In this document: in pieces, positions 1 through 13,700 of the stretch | Layout: each line of letters starts with the position of its first letter | Position numbering within the stretch: position 1 is the first letter of the stretch | Source of the DNA: Shimia sp. Alg240-R146 | GTDB lineage: Bacteria > Pseudomonadota > Alphaproteobacteria > Rhodobacterales > Rhodobacteraceae | Length of the DNA stretch: 64,000 nucleotides | Direction: 5' to 3' | NCBI RefSeq assembly: GCF_947331465.1 | Contig: NZ_CAMZOK010000004.1 | Coordinates: 1-64,000 of the forward strand | Program-made: the position numbers and the translations under genes | Notes under the pieces: model-generated | What the model was told of the DNA's origin: nothing | The model's database searches: none | The model's input: only the letters and a program-made list of their open reading frames with translations

Positions 1-96
1 GTGCAAAGCCTGTGACCGGATCGTCCGGTCGCGAAGAGCGGCCTCCTCGCGGAGCAGTTCGTAAAAATCCGGGCGGAAAGTGACGTATCGCGGCAT
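1..96 (-). CDS. Hypothetical protein, N-terminal part (runs off the window)
   Basis: Thirty-two codons are visible, beginning MPRYVTFRPD at an ATG read leftwards from base 96 and continuing past the window edge. A purine-rich ribosome binding site (AAGGGAAAGG) lies about 6 bases before the ATG. The visible part is basic and acidic (RPDFYELLREEAALRD) with no signal peptide. I do not recognise it, and the fragment is too short to assign a family. It is a real start on the strength of the ribosome binding site and the uninterrupted frame only. Confidence 0.4.
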   Translation of the reverse strand, partial: MPRYVTFRPDFYELLREEAALRDRTIRSQALH

Positions 97-261
97 GAAA
101 AACCTTTCCCTTCAAATGCGCTGCAATGCAGAGCGCGATAGAAGGGAAGGGGGGAGCGGCTTTAGATTAACGTCGGGCGAAACATGACTATCGGCAGCTC
201 CCTGCCCAAAGACGATCGAAGTCGGTTGGTATGGCCGACCGGAACACCGTGCAGAATAAGT

Positions 262-648
262 TCACGGAGCAGGCATGGGACTACCAAAGCTATTCGGTTC
301 CTGATCGCCTTTGCATAGATAGAAATACAATAAAACCAGTCCTCCGATGAGAGGCACCAATCCGATTAGCAACCACCAACCGGATTTGTTGATGTCATGC
401 AGCCTGCGAACGCCTACGGCGAGATTTGGAATAAAAAGAACAAGCGCAAGGAGTAAACTTAACGGTTGGCCCGCCGCACTTTCATAAGGTTGGAACCCTA
501 ACGCAGGCGCAATGATCGCGGCATCCACTGCCTGGGTAACGGCCATGAGGATAAAAACAAACAAGACCCACCACCACAGTTCAGCCCGGGAAGCACGTCC
601 GGAGAACGTGGCATAGTTTGAAAGCACGGTGCGTATTGCATTGTTCAT
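262..648 (-). CDS. DUF805 family inner-membrane protein
   Basis: This 128-residue protein has the DUF805 (YhaH/YhaI type) pattern: an N-terminal FSGRASRAELWWW motif, then about three hydrophobic segments (residues roughly 25-45, 62-80, 90-110) and the conserved VRRLHDINKSGWW motif between segments. It ends in a short hydrophilic tail. The family is abundant in bacteria and its function is unknown. The start at base 648 is supported by AGGAG 8 bases upstream. It stands alone between a partial gene and a secreted-protein gene, all on the minus strand, with intergenic gaps that do not suggest coupling. Confidence 0.85.
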   Translation of the reverse strand: MNNAIRTVLSNYATFSGRASRAELWWWVLFVFILMAVTQAVDAAIIAPALGFQPYESAAGQPLSLLLALVLFIPNLAVGVRRLHDINKSGWWLLIGLVPLIGGLVLLYFYLCKGDQEPNSFGSPMPAP

Positions 649-736
649 TTTGCGGCTCCTGAGTACTTGATATGCGTCGAATTAACTAGGGTCCGGGCAT
701 GGCTTGCGCCGGCGTTAGAAGACGCAGGTTTTTTAG

Positions 737-1321
737 TCAGTTGATCCCGATGCCGATGTCGAACGTCACAGGTTGGCTGCCTGCATTGACAACGCCAATC
801 ACGTGATCTCCCGATTGCCAGAGTTGCCCTTCATAAGGCCTGTCCGAAGAAATCAAATCCAACAACATCGAACCGTCAGGGTTTTCGATGCTGTAGTCCA
901 GAGCGCCCCCGTGAGAGGCGACATCCACATTCAGAAACTGCCCATCGCTGGCGCCCAGAATGTAACGAACTGTCGTATTTGGCTTAAGAGTCGCGGACAT
1001 TGCAGAACCACTGGTTCCTTTGTCAAATTGAACGCGTTGGGTCCCTGACACAACGTCCACTGGGGGAATTTCCTCTCCGTCGGCACGTCTTAGGTCCGCA
1101 ACCTCAGGTCCCGACCAAACCACACATTCATACACCACCCCGTTTTTGTCGCGAAGCCGCACAAGTGTCCCTGCTTCACTTCCAAGTTGGTCAAGAATTT
1201 CACCGCCAACATTACCAAAACGCACGCGCATTTCGTCTATACAGGCATTGGCTTCTTCAGAGATGTCCGCCAGGGCAGCACTGGAAAGAATGGCGCACGC
1301 GAAAAGAGTTTTCTTGAACAT
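737..1321 (-). CDS. Secreted protein of unknown function
   Basis: This is a 194-residue protein with a Sec signal peptide (MFKKTLFACAILSSAALA, cleavage probably after the last ALA). Two cysteines remain in the mature part, in NACIDE near the N-terminus and YECVVW near residue 66. The C-terminal half (about 105-194) has the alternating pattern of a beta sandwich, with a QLWQSGDHVIGVVN segment reminiscent of bacterial pre-peptidase C-terminal-like (PPC) folds. I can name no family with confidence. GGAGG sits 6 bases upstream of the ATG. The product is probably periplasmic or exported; there is no lipobox. Confidence 0.7.
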   Translation of the reverse strand: MFKKTLFACAILSSAALADISEEANACIDEMRVRFGNVGGEILDQLGSEAGTLVRLRDKNGVVYECVVWSGPEVADLRRADGEEIPPVDVVSGTQRVQFDKGTSGSAMSATLKPNTTVRYILGASDGQFLNVDVASHGGALDYSIENPDGSMLLDLISSDRPYEGQLWQSGDHVIGVVNAGSQPVTFDIGIGIN

Positions 1322-1735
1322 TGAACCTCCAGTTGAATAATTGAGAGTTCGTTTCCTTAACAGTAGGCTCGAACAGCCTATTTTTCAAAGACTTTGACGT
1401 TCTACTTGTCCGTGCTGAAAGCTGGCGTTTCAACTGTATGCGCATTCAAACGGTGCTGGCGAGAACGGTTGTTGTCGGCCAATGATCAAACAGCCGCGTC
1501 AGCAAGGAGCACAACATGCCTTTGACATTCCTGACGCAGAAGCACTTGCTTTCGCCATCTGCTCCAATGACGACCTGCTTTGCATCAATGTGTGTTCGCG
1601 AAGGAAAGGGCACTCTGCGGGCCAATGACTTGTTCCATGGCGTCTCCACTTTCCGGGCACAGAGAATGACCGCGTGCAACCTGCAGCGGCAACGGCTTTC
1701 AGAACACTCTTACTTCCACAGAACGTCCGATTTTC
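1322..1735. other. Gene-free stretch between the secreted protein and the giant repeat protein
   Basis: These 414 bases contain no gene I can support. A plus-strand ATG near 1516 has an AAGGAG before it, but the frame it opens runs antisense into the 3' end of the giant gene and resembles nothing known. Short open frames on both strands between 1446 and 1679 could be the decayed remains of a gene. I see no clear hairpin plus T-run terminator behind the giant gene. Confidence 0.5.
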
Positions 1736-4700
1736 TTACCCGTTCTGGGTGTCATCAGTGTCCGGAGGCGGGTCAGGGAGATCAAGAACGTCGTCCAAAG
1801 GATCAGGTAGCGGCAGATCATCAGGATTATTTGTACCGTCCTCCAAGTCTGGGATGTCCAGAAGATCAGGATCAACGCCAGTCGCACCTGTTTCGGGCGT
1901 TTCAGATGCATCGGCGCCTACCGCGTCCAAATAGGGGTTTTCAGGCGTGGTCGCATCAAGTGTCGAGGAATCGGCGTCTTGAGAAACACCGACGGCGTCG
2001 AGATAGGCGCCAACTGACGACGTTGACGCGGTGCCTGTTAGATCGATGCCAGAAACGGCGTCGGTGGCTGCTGCGGCCTCGCCCATGTCAACATTATCAG
2101 CCTGCGCTTCCATGTCTGTTGTCGTTTGAGCTTCATCTGACATCACCTTCGGTCCTACCGGCGCGGGCGGCGGCGGCGGCGGCGGCATGGTAGGTCCTTC
2201 GTCGGTCCCGTGGATAGCAATTGTGACCTCATAAAGTTGATGAGTTGAAGACTGGATCAATAGCGTGTCCGTCAGCTGATCTCCTGTGTCCAGTGCCTGT
2301 ATCGCGGGGTTGCCGTTGTCGGCGGCATACATCCAATTGCCATCTTTGTTCATGATCAGATCCCCGTAGGTTCCATGAACCCAGTGGGTTGCCCATTGCT
2401 CTGTGTCTGGATCGACAAGTGCCATACTTCCGTTCACTGCAAGATGATTGTTGGAATTGACGTTGGTGTCTTCAGTTACCTGACCCGTTGAAGTGCCGAA
2501 AATGGCATCCTGAACTTGTGCATTGCCTTGTCCGTCCACGCTGACCCGCAAAGTGACAGGCGTAGTTGCGCTGCTTATACCGCCCACCGTTCCGTACACA
2601 GTAAACTCTTCCATAACCGTTTGATGCGGGTGGATCGCCGCGGCTTTTGCCGGATCAATGCTATAGGTCCAAACGCCTGAACTAAGATCGACCGCAACGC
2701 TGCCAAACTGCCCGTCAATTGAAGTCGCCGGAGCCCCGTGATCTGTCCGAAGAACGAACATGTAGCGCCCTGCATCTGTATCAACGTCGTGGGCGGCCAG
2801 CTGTCCACCCACGACGCTGGCCTGCGCGCGCGCCGTGCCTTGTGTAGCACCTTCGGTCAAATGCCCGAGATCATCCGATCCGGAAACCAGCACAAGCATC
2901 TCTTTGGTTGCGCCATTTGTCGTTTGCACGGTGAAGTGTTCGGCCTGCGTTTCCCCGGTCGCCATAGAATTGGCTTTTGCGTTATCAACCGTATAGGTCC
3001 ATTGACCATCCTGATCGACGTGAAACAGGCCGTACTGACCCTGCTGGTCCCCATCGAAAAAGGTCGGTGCTGTGCCAAGGTTTGTGTCGATATCCAAATC
3101 GCCGCTGATACGGTGCGCGTCTTCGTCCGTGCGTACCCGCGGGACACCAGTTATGACGGTGTAATGGGCTCCCGCCGGATCGACCGCCACATGCACAGGG
3201 GCACTGGTGGCTGTTTGTCCCGTTCCGGCGTCGGTTGAAATTGCCGTCACCACAAGATCTAAAGGTGTTGAATGCAATACTTGTAAGCCCTGCAACTGGG
3301 CCGCCGTTACGGTCCAGGAGCCATCCTGATTATGGCTTCCAGCTGACAACGCCGCATTATGCAGCCCCTCAACATGCCACGTCAGGCTTTGATCCTGATC
3401 TGCGCTGTCTCCTGTTTGCCCCGACAAGTCCAGATTAGTTGCGTAGCGCACAAGTTCAGCCTCGACATGCGTCAGCTTCACATTGGTGTTGAAATGCGTA
3501 TGTGCATTTGTTCTCGGTGGTGCCTCGGCATGCAGCGCAATAAAGGCAAAAGGGACAGTCGTTTCGATCGACAAATCCTTGATGTTTGTGGGGTTTGTTG
3601 CCGATGTTTCTTCTAAAATGCCTTTTGCAACCACACTATGATCCGCGCCATAGGCAACCCAGCTCACCCGGTCGCCTTGCCCGCCCATTGAGTCCAAGCT
3701 GAGAAATGCGGACCGCGAAAGACCTTGCAGTTCAACGACCAGTGTTTGACCAACCTGATCATCTGGACGCGTAATATCGGTCAACTGGCTGTTAATTTGA
3801 TTTGCACCCGGCGTTGTTTGGACAGTCGCTCCGACCGGAGTGGGTGAGTCCACGCCAATCCCACCGTCTGAAACACCAACCGTCCCGGAGGTCGCAGCCA
3901 GATCCACCAACTTGCCGCCTGTTTCATACGCTTCGCCATAGCCCAAGGCATGCAGCGTAAAACCATTGGTCTGCAGATTAGAAACCCTGCCTGTTGTCAC
4001 CACTTCCACAAGCGCGTGCCCCGGCACGGAAGCTGCAACTTGTGTAACCGCATGAACGGTTGGATCGTCGATCGCTCCATTGATCGTGACTGTGATTTCT
4101 TGACTTGTGCCATCAACAGTCATGACGGTCAGCTTGTCCGTCAGTTGTTGTCCCGGCCCCATCGTCTGGATCGCGGCTTGTTGGTTGTCCGCGCTGTAGC
4201 TCCAGTGTCCTGAGGCATCCACATCAAAGGTGCCATAGCCGTTTGCTCCTGCGACAGAAGTCTGCGGTACAAATCCGGCTTCTCCAGCGTCAGGGTCTGT
4301 GATCGCCAGATCGCCGGATGCGCTGATTTGCGCGACAACTGTATGCGGCCCTTGATCTTCGGTTATACCCCCTCTTGAGACGCCGGTGACGACGGCACGG
4401 TCTTCCCTTCCTTGAAGTGAGATTTCAATGTCATGAGTCGTGCCGTCCACCGAATGAACAGTGAAGGTTTCATGTTCAAGACTACCCGCCAGTAGAGCAT
4501 CTGCTCTGTCGTCAGGAGAGTAGGTCCAATGACCATTAGCGCCGATCACCAGTCGGCCATAGGTGCCATTGAGCGTGGTCCCGACGATATGCGCGTCCGA
4601 TGGTGTTGCGTCTGTGACTGTCAGAATACCTGAAACGGCTGTATCTTCGTCGGTAGTTTTATTGTCGTCACCCGAAATCGTAGCGTCAGCCACCGGGAGC

Positions 4701-7700
4701 GACGGATCAAAGATCAACGGTTTACTTGTTTCGGCGACGGCCTGTGTGCCGTCCGGGCCTTCGGTGGTGACCGCCAGAACAATACGCACATTCCCATGAA
4801 AACTGGCCGGCGGGGTGGCCGTCAAAGAGGCAAGCGTCCAATCCTTGATATCAATACCCGGGCTGGCTTGGCTTACGGTAAAGCTGTGACCTCCGACGCC
4901 GTCAGAAATCACCGTCCCATCCGGCAGTCCCGTTAGCTCTGCTGCAACAATGTGGTCATCAGGATCCCTTGGCGCACCAAGCGTCGTGGCGAGCACGAGA
5001 GTTGCCCCTGGATTTGGGGGCGCGATGGATGTGTCGACGACAACAGTTGGGTGGGTGAATGTTCCATGGGTGTCATAGTGGAAATTCCCCGTCTGATCGA
5101 GGATTTGGCCACCCGCTATCTGTACTGCGGTCAGAAGGCTCGGGTCTCCATGAAGCTGGTTGGCAAGAGAGGTGTGCTGGAGATCGGGAACATCAACCAC
5201 TGAGGTGGCCAAAGCTGCGCTAAAGATCTTGCCGTTGAAGGCATCATTGCCGGAAAAGCCGCCGCGCAGGCTGTCCTGATCCCCGCCAAAGGCCAGCGTG
5301 CCGCCATCCGTCAAAGTGCTGCCCTTGGCCACGTTATCCATATGTTTGACGCAATTGCCGTCAATCAGAACGTCCAGTGTGCCTGCCTGACCGTTCCACA
5401 GGAAGCTGTACCTGTGATCGTGCCCATCAGACAAAAGAGCGACCCTTGTGTCGTACTCGTGCCCGTCCAGCTTGATCGTGAGCGAGTCGGGTTTGTAGAT
5501 GTACATTTCGTCGGTGTGCGTGCCGGTTTCATAACTCGCAAGCGTCGCACCGTGGATGCCCGCGGAGGCCACTTGTTGCCCACCGAGCACCGTCATTTCA
5601 ACCGCAAGGGCAGATATCGGACCGCCGTTTTGAACCGTTTCGCGGGTGAAAATGGCGGCAGCCGACGAGCTGTCAAAATGCATGACCTGCTGTTGCGCGG
5701 ATATGGTTAGGCCCGGTGTTGCCAGATCGGTGACGGGTGCAATGTCGAATGTGCCATGTGCGTCGGTCGTGGTATGGCCGTCTGATACGGTGACCGTCAC
5801 AGCGACATTGTCGTGGTGATAATCTGGAGCGGGCGTAAAGGAGAACGTGCCATCGTGGTTGTTGACGATTTGTCCGACGGAATTGGCAACATGGATGTCT
5901 GAGACAGTTATCGTGTCTCCGTCGATATCCTGGACGTTCAAGCTTTGCAAAATGGCATCGGCGTGCAATGTAACCGTCCGATCCTCTGTCATGACGGGCA
6001 TGGCCACAGATCCGCTCACAATCGGGCCGTCATTGCTGCCGGCAACCGTGATGACCAAATCTTGTGTATCTGTTGCGCCTTCACTGTCAGTCACTGTCAC
6101 TGGAATTGCGACTTTCTGTGTCGCGCCAGCGGCAAGGGTCTGATAGGCGGCGTTGGTCGGATCAAACGTCCAGTTCCCGTTCCGGTCGATGCTAAAGCCA
6201 TCCACCGCCGCCCCAATGGCAAAAGTGCGGTTGTCACCAACATCTGCGTCCGTGGCAGACATCCGCCCAGTTACAGCTTGGCCGTCCTCGGTGGCTGACG
6301 CCGTTGCCGCTGTCAGAACAGGGGCGTCATTGGTTCCGTGAACAGTGACTTCAATTGCATGATGGGCGCTGCCGTCCAAGCTCTGGACCCAGATCCGGTC
6401 CATAACTGTTTCTCCGCTCCGTAGCGCCTGTGTCGCCGCTAAGGTGTTGTTTAGCGTGTAGGTCCAGGATCCGTCAGCCGCTACCGAGAAAGTGCCATTC
6501 GCGCCCTGTTGGCTGGCCTGAGCTACAAGGGCAGCCTCACCTGCGTCCACATCCGCTATGGTAAGCGTCCCGCTGACGGTCAGCTGCCCGTCTTCGGTCA
6601 CGCTACCCTTATCCGTCCCCGAAATGACAGCAGCGTCGTTTGTTGCACTAAGTGTCAAAGTGGCGGTCTGGGCAGCCGTGCCGCCTTGCCCGTCGGTGAC
6701 TGTGTAGTTCAACTGTACCGGGCCGTTGTAGTTGGGGTCCGGTGTGAAGGTGAAACCGTTGGCCGCGTCGCCGCTGAGCGTGCCGTGGCTGGCGCTCAGC
6801 CCAGTCACGGAGAGCTGGTCGCCCGTGTCGATATCGGTGGCATGTCCGAGAAGCTGCGTCGCGGTGATCTGCACCGCCTTGTCCTCGGTGCCACCGGGAA
6901 GCGCGACAGGGCCACTGACGGCTGGGCCGTCATTGGTGCCGGTGACCGTGATTACGAGGTTCTCGGTGTCGGTCGCACCCGCGCTGTCAGTCACGGTCAC
7001 GGGAACGGTCACCTGCTGCGTCGCCCCTGCCGCGAGGTGCTGATAGGCGGCATCCGTCGGATCAAAACTCCACGAGCCATTCACGCTTAGTGAAAAGCCT
7101 GCCGGTGCTGTTTGGCCGAGCGAATATTGCAGTGTGAAAGAACTGCCATCGACGTCCGTCGCGGACATTTGACCAGTAACGGCATTGCCATCCTCGGTCG
7201 CCGAAGCCGTCGCAGAGGACAGGACCGGAGCATCGTTCCTTCCAAGCAGCTGAACTCTCAGACTTCCTGTACTGTTCAGCCCATCGGAATCCGTGACCGT
7301 AATGGGTATCGAAATTATCGTATGATCACCATTGTTAAGGTGGCTATATGCGGCGTTTGATGGATCAAAGCTGTAACTTCCATCATTATTCAGGTGGAAG
7401 CCCGCAATGGGCGCATTGCTTGTGAACGTCAATGACGTTGAATCATCGTGATCCAGATCGCCGGCAGCGATATTACCGTTGAAGACATTTTCGCCCTCGA
7501 ACTTGGTTACGAGATTGCGATAAACGACAGGTGCGTCGTTCGTGCCTGCAATGGTGAAATCTACTGGATGAGTTGTGCCATCCACACTGTGAATGACAAA
7601 ACTATCCTTTGCTTCTTCGCCAGTCTTGAGATGGTCAACGATAGTATTGGCGAGGTGGTAAATGTACTGCCCATCCGGATTGACCTGAAGGCTGCCCCCC

Positions 7701-10700
7701 AAAGATCCGGTGTAGGTTTGGAACCCCATATTTGGAAACTGGGATTCAGAGGCACCATCCGGATCAGTGACATGAAATTGGCCATAAGCGCTCAGCAATC
7801 CATGGTCCCCGACACCGGTTCCAACTCCGACATCTTCTTTTAGCGATGCTCCTACACCTGTGATCACTGCCTGATCACCGACAGCGGCCAGACTCGTCGT
7901 GGCGCCTGTATGCGTCACGCCGCCATGGGCGTCTTTGACGTCATAGGTGAAATGGACCGTGCCGTTGTAGTCCTTCTCTGGCGTGAATGTGTAGGTACCG
8001 TCCTTATTGTCCAGGATAGAACCGTGATCCGGATGCAGGTTGGCAATGGCCAGCTTGCCGGCATCGTTGGCATCCACGTCGACCGTGTTCCCGAGCAACT
8101 GCGCAGAGGTAAGCGTCTGGCGCGTGTCCTCGGCGCCGGGGCGCAACACGACCTCGGACGAGCAATAGGGCCGGTCATTGCTGCCATGGATCGTGATCAC
8201 GATGTCATGGGGGGTACCGTCCTTGGAATGTACCGTGATCGTGTCGGTCAGCGTCTCACCGTCGCCCAACTGGTCAATCGCAGTGCCTCGCGTAGTGGGC
8301 CGTCCACCGACAAACCGCAAGCCACCAGCGTCCGCATTATAATGCCAAGACCCATCAGGGTTCAGAAGAAGATCACCAAACTGGCCTTGATAATTGAAAC
8401 CAATTCCTTTGCCGTCAAACTCGGCTTCCCCTGCGTCAGGATCGATTATGGTCAACTGTCCGTCGACTTTCAGCGTCGCCATTCGAAGATGGGCCATGCC
8501 GGGTTGGGCATAATCAGGTGACATATCCTGACCTGCGGTTCCTTCGGTCACGCTTCCGGTATCCACTCCGCCGATCACAGCGGCGTCCCCAACAGCCGCG
8601 AGTGTCAGGGCGGCAGTTTGTGCAACTGTGCCGCCGTGGTTGTCGGTGACGGTGTAGCTGAGGCTGACCGGGCCGTTGTAATTCGGGTCTGGCGTGAAAG
8701 TGAAACCGTTGGCCGCGTCGCCGCTGAGCGTGCCGTGGCTGGCGCTCAGCCCAGTCACGGAGAGCTGGTCGCCCGTGTCGATATCGGTGGCATGTCCGAG
8801 AAGCTGCGTCGCGGTGATCTGCACCGCCTTGTCCTCGGTGCCACCGGGAAGCGCGACAGGGCCACTGACGGCTGGGCCGTCATTGGTGCCGGTGACCGTG
8901 ATTACGAGGTTCTCGGTGTCGGTCGCACCCGCGCTGTCAGTCACGGTCACGGGAACGGTCACCTGCTGCGTCGCCCCTGCCGCGAGGTGCTGATAGGCGG
9001 CATCCGTCGGATCAAAACTCCACGAGCCATTCACGCTTAGTGAAAAGCCTGCCGGTGCTGTTTGGCCGAGCGAATATTGCAGTGTGAAAGAACTGCCATC
9101 GACGTCCGTCGCGGACATTTGACCAGTAACGGCATTGCCATCCTCGGTCGCCGAAGCCGTCGCAGAGGACAGGACCGGAGCATCGTTCCTTCCAAGCAGC
9201 TGAACTCTCAGACTTCCTGTACTGTTCAGCCCATCGGAATCCGTGACCGTAATGGGTATCGAAATTATCGTATGATCACCATTGTTAAGGTGGCTATATG
9301 CGGCGTTTGATGGATCAAAGCTGTAACTTCCATCATTATTCAGGTGGAAGCCCGCAATGGGCGCATTGCTTGTGAACGTCAATGACGTTGAATCATCGTG
9401 ATCCAGATCGCCGGCAGCGATATTACCGTTGAAGACATTTTCGCCCTCGAACTTGGTTACGAGATTGCGATAAACGACAGGTGCGTCGTTCGTGCCTGCA
9501 ATGGTGAAATCTACTGGATGAGTTGTGCCATCCACACTGTGAATGACAAAACTATCCTTTGCTTCTTCGCCAGTCTTGAGATGGTCAACGATAGTATTGG
9601 CGAGGTGGTAAATGTACTGCCCATCCGGATTGACCTGAAGGCTGCCCCCCAAAGATCCGGTGTAGGTTTGGAACCCCATATTTGGAAACTGGGATTCAGA
9701 GGCACCATCCGGATCAGTGACATGAAATTGGCCATAAGCGCTCAGCAATCCATGGTCCCCGACACCGGTTCCAACTCCGACATCTTCTTTTAGCGATGCT
9801 CCTACACCTGTGATCACTGCCTGATCACCGACAGCGGCCAGACTCGTCGTGGCGCCTGTATGCGTCACGCCGCCATGGGCGTCTTTGACGTCATAGGTGA
9901 AATGGACCGTGCCGTTGTAGTCCTTCTCTGGCGTGAATGTGTAGGTACCGTCCTTATTGTCCAGGATAGAACCGTGATCCGGATGCAGGTTGGCAATGGC
10001 CAGCTTGCCGGCATCGTTGGCATCCACGTCGACCGTGTTCCCGAGCAACTGCGCAGAGGTAAGCGTCTGGCGCGTGTCCTCGGCGCCGGGGCGCAACACG
10101 ACCTCGGACGAGCAATAGGGCCGGTCATTGCTGCCATGGATCGTGATCACGATGTCATGGGGGGTACCGTCCTTGGAATGTACCGTGATCGTGTCGGTCA
10201 GCGTCTCACCGTCGCCCAACTGGTCAATCGCAGTGCCTCGCGTAGTGGGCCGTCCACCGACAAACCGCAAGCCACCAGCGTCCGCATTATAATGCCAAGA
10301 CCCATCAGGGTTCAGAAGAAGATCACCAAACTGGCCTTGATAATTGAAACCAATTCCTTTGCCGTCAAACTCGGCTTCCCCTGCGTCAGGATCGATTATG
10401 GTCAACTGTCCGTCGACTTTCAGCGTCGCCATTCGAAGATGGGCCATGCCGGGTTGGGCATAATCAGGTGACATATCCTGACCTGCGGTTCCTTCGGTCA
10501 CGCTTCCGGTATCCGCTCCGCCAATAACGGCGGCATCACCAGTCGCGGCCAGCGTCAGGGCGGCCGTTTGCGCAGCCGTGCCGCCGTGGCTGTCGGTGAC
10601 GGTGTAGCTGAGGTTGACCGGGCCATTGTAGTTGGGGTCCGGCGTGAAAGTGAAGCCGTTGACCGCGTCGCCGCTTAGCGTGCCGTGGCTGGCGCTCAGG

Positions 10701-13700
10701 CCGGTCACCGAGAGCGTGTCGCCGGTATCGATGTCGGTGGCATGTTCCAGCAACTGGGCCGCGCTGATTAGAACGGATGTGTCTTCTGTGCCGGCGGGCA
10801 GGGTGACCGGGCCACTGACGGATGGCCCGTCATTTGTACCTGTCACGGTTATGACGAGGTTTTGGGTATCGGTGGCGCCGGTCTTGTCGGTGACGGTGAC
10901 GGGGATGGTGACCACCTGAGTCGCGCCTGCTGCGAGGTGTTGATAGGCCGCATCTGTCGGATCAAAGCTCCAGGAGCCGTCGGTGTTCAGGGTGAAGCCG
11001 GGCACAGGGTTGGCCGGGGCAAAGCCGAGTGTATCTCTGGTATCCACATCCGTGGCGGACATCTGGCCCGTCACGGATTGACCGTCTTCCGCCGCCGAGG
11101 CCGTCGCCGCGCTCAGAACAGGCGCGTCATTCGTGCCATGAATCGTGATCTGGATCTGATGCGTCGTGCCGTCAACTGAACGGATCGTAACCGTGTCTTT
11201 GGTACTCTCGCCCGCCCCAAGCTCCTGAACAGCTGGCAGACGATTGTCCAGATAGTAAATGAAACTTCCGTCTTGAGACAGCAGCACGTGCCCGCCCATG
11301 TGGGTGTCATAGCCTATACCCTGCGTTGTCTGGGTGCCGCGATTGATATCGAACTGGGCTTCACCTTGGTCTGGGTCGACAATGTCTAACTTCCCATAAA
11401 CCTGCAGTTCGTCGTGTGTATTGATATAGCTCCGATCCTCGGTGATTGACGGGATTTGAGCATCGGTAATCACGGCCGGATCGCCGACCGCCGCAAGGGT
11501 CAGTGTTGCGGTGGCTGTCAGGCTGGGGTCTGTGCCGTCGGTGACCTGATAGCTTATGGCAACAGCGCCATTGTAGTTGGCTTCTGGATGGAAGGTGAAC
11601 GAGCCGTCTGTATTGGCCGTGAAGGTGCCATGATCGGCTGTCGGGGTGCCGGCAATGCTCAGGTGGTCGCCGCTGTCGATATCCGTGGTTTGTCCCAGAA
11701 GCTGGGTTGCTGTCACCACCTGGGTCTGATCTTCATGCCCGCCCGGCAGCGCCACGGCGCCTGCGACAACGGGCTGGTCATCGGTGCCGGTTACCGTGAT
11801 GGTCACGGTTGATTGGGCTGATGCGCCCTGTGCATCGGTCACTGTTACGGGCACTTGCACCACCTGCGTGGCGCCCGCTGCGAGGCTTTGATAAGCCGCA
11901 TCGGTGGGATCAAACGTCCAGCTGCCGTCCGAGTGCAAGGCAAACCCGGCAGGCGCGGTGCCATCCACCGCAAAGGTCAGCAGCGCGTGTTGATCGGCAT
12001 CCGTGCCTGGCAATGTCCCTGAAACCTGCGCCCCGTCCTCTGTCGCCGTTGCCGTGCTGGCCGACAGCTTGGGCACATCGTTGGTGCCTTGGACGTTCAT
12101 CAAAAGTGTGGTGCGTGTGCCGTCTGTGGTTTGCACCACAAAACTCTCGGTGCGGGTGTCGCCTTCGCCCAGTTGCTGCACCGCCGGACTGGCGTTGTTT
12201 AGCGTGTAGGTCCAGGCCCCCTGGGCATCAACTGCCAAGGTGCCGTAGGTTCCGACATGGCTTGCGGCCGCAAAGCTCGACTGGCCGCTGTCCACATCGG
12301 TTACACTGAGCTGCCCCGTGGCCAGCGGTGCGCGGTCTTCCACCGCTGTGCCGGTCAGCGGGCCGGTGACCACCGCTCGGTCATTGGTGCCGGTGACGGT
12401 GATGACGAGATTGCGTGCGTCGCTTCCGTGCCCATCCGAAACCATCACCGGAATTGTGACCTGTTGGGTCTGACCTGCTGCGAGGTGTTGATAGGCCGCG
12501 TCTGTCGGATCAAAGCTCCAGGAGCCATCGGCGTTCAGGGCAAATCCTGCAGGGGCCGCCTGCGGCAACCCAAATGTCAGCGTGTCGCCGGTATCCACAT
12601 CCGTGGCGGACATCTGGCCCGTCACGGATTGACCGTCTTCCGTTGCAGAGGCCGTCGCCGCGCTCAAAACAGGCGCGTCGTTGGTGCCGGAAATGGTCAC
12701 GGTGATCTGTTTGGTGGTGCCGTCCACAGAGGTAATTTGCAACGTGTCGGTCAGGCTCTGCCCGGCGCCAAGCCCCTGTATCGCAGGCAAACTGTTGTCC
12801 GCAGTGTAGCTCCAGTGACCATCCGCGCTCAGCGCAAAGCTGCCATACTGAGCTGCACCCGCAGATCCCGACACCGGCGTAAACGCCGCTTCGCCCGCAT
12901 CCGGATCCGTGATGCTCAGCTGACCGCTCGTCAGCAAATTCCCACCCGAGACACCGCGATCCTCCGTCAGGGACGCGGCTCCGCCGGTAATCACGGCCGG
13001 ATCGCCGACCGCCGCAAGGGTCAGTGTTGCGGTGGCTGTCAGGCTGGGGTCTGTGCCGTCGGTGACCTGATAGCTTATGGCAACAGCGCCATTGTAGTTG
13101 GCTTCTGGATGGAAGGTGAACGAGCCGTCTGTATTGGCCGTGAAGGTGCCATGATCGGCTGTCGGGGTGCCGGCAATGCTCAGGTGGTCGCCGCTGTCGA
13201 TATCCGTGGTTTGTCCCAGAAGCTGGGTTGCTGTCACCACCTGGGTCTGATCTTCATGCCCGCCCGGCAGCGCCACGGCGCCTGCGACAACGGGCTGGTC
13301 ATCGGTGCCGGTTACCGTGATGGTCACGGTTGATTGGGCTGATGCGCCCTGTGCATCGGTCACTGTTACGGGCACTTGCACCACCTGCGTGGCGCCCGCT
13401 GCGAGGCTTTGATAAGCCGCATCGGTGGGATCAAACGTCCAGCTGCCGTCCGAGTGCAAGGCAAACCCGGCAGGCGCGGTGCCATCCACCGCAAAGGTCA
13501 GCAGCGCGTGTTGATCGGCATCCGTGCCTGGCAATGTCCCTGAAACCTGCGCCCCGTCCTCTGTCGCCGTTGCCGTGCTGGCCGACAGCTTGGGCACATC
13601 GTTGGTGCCTTGGACGTTCATCAAAAGTGTGGTGCGTGTGCCGTCTGTGGTTTGCACCACAAAACTCTCGGTGCGGGTGTCGCCTTCGCCCAGTTGCTGC

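Noticed and set aside
1446..1679. 77-codon minus-strand frame between the secreted protein and the giant gene
   Set aside because: It has no ribosome binding site, no hydrophobic or family pattern, and I could not match it to a transposase.
6509..10471. Paired identical plus-strand frames of 80-200 codons at 1950-base offset
   Set aside because: They are shadows of the 1815-bp duplication, antisense to the giant gene and without protein-like patterns.
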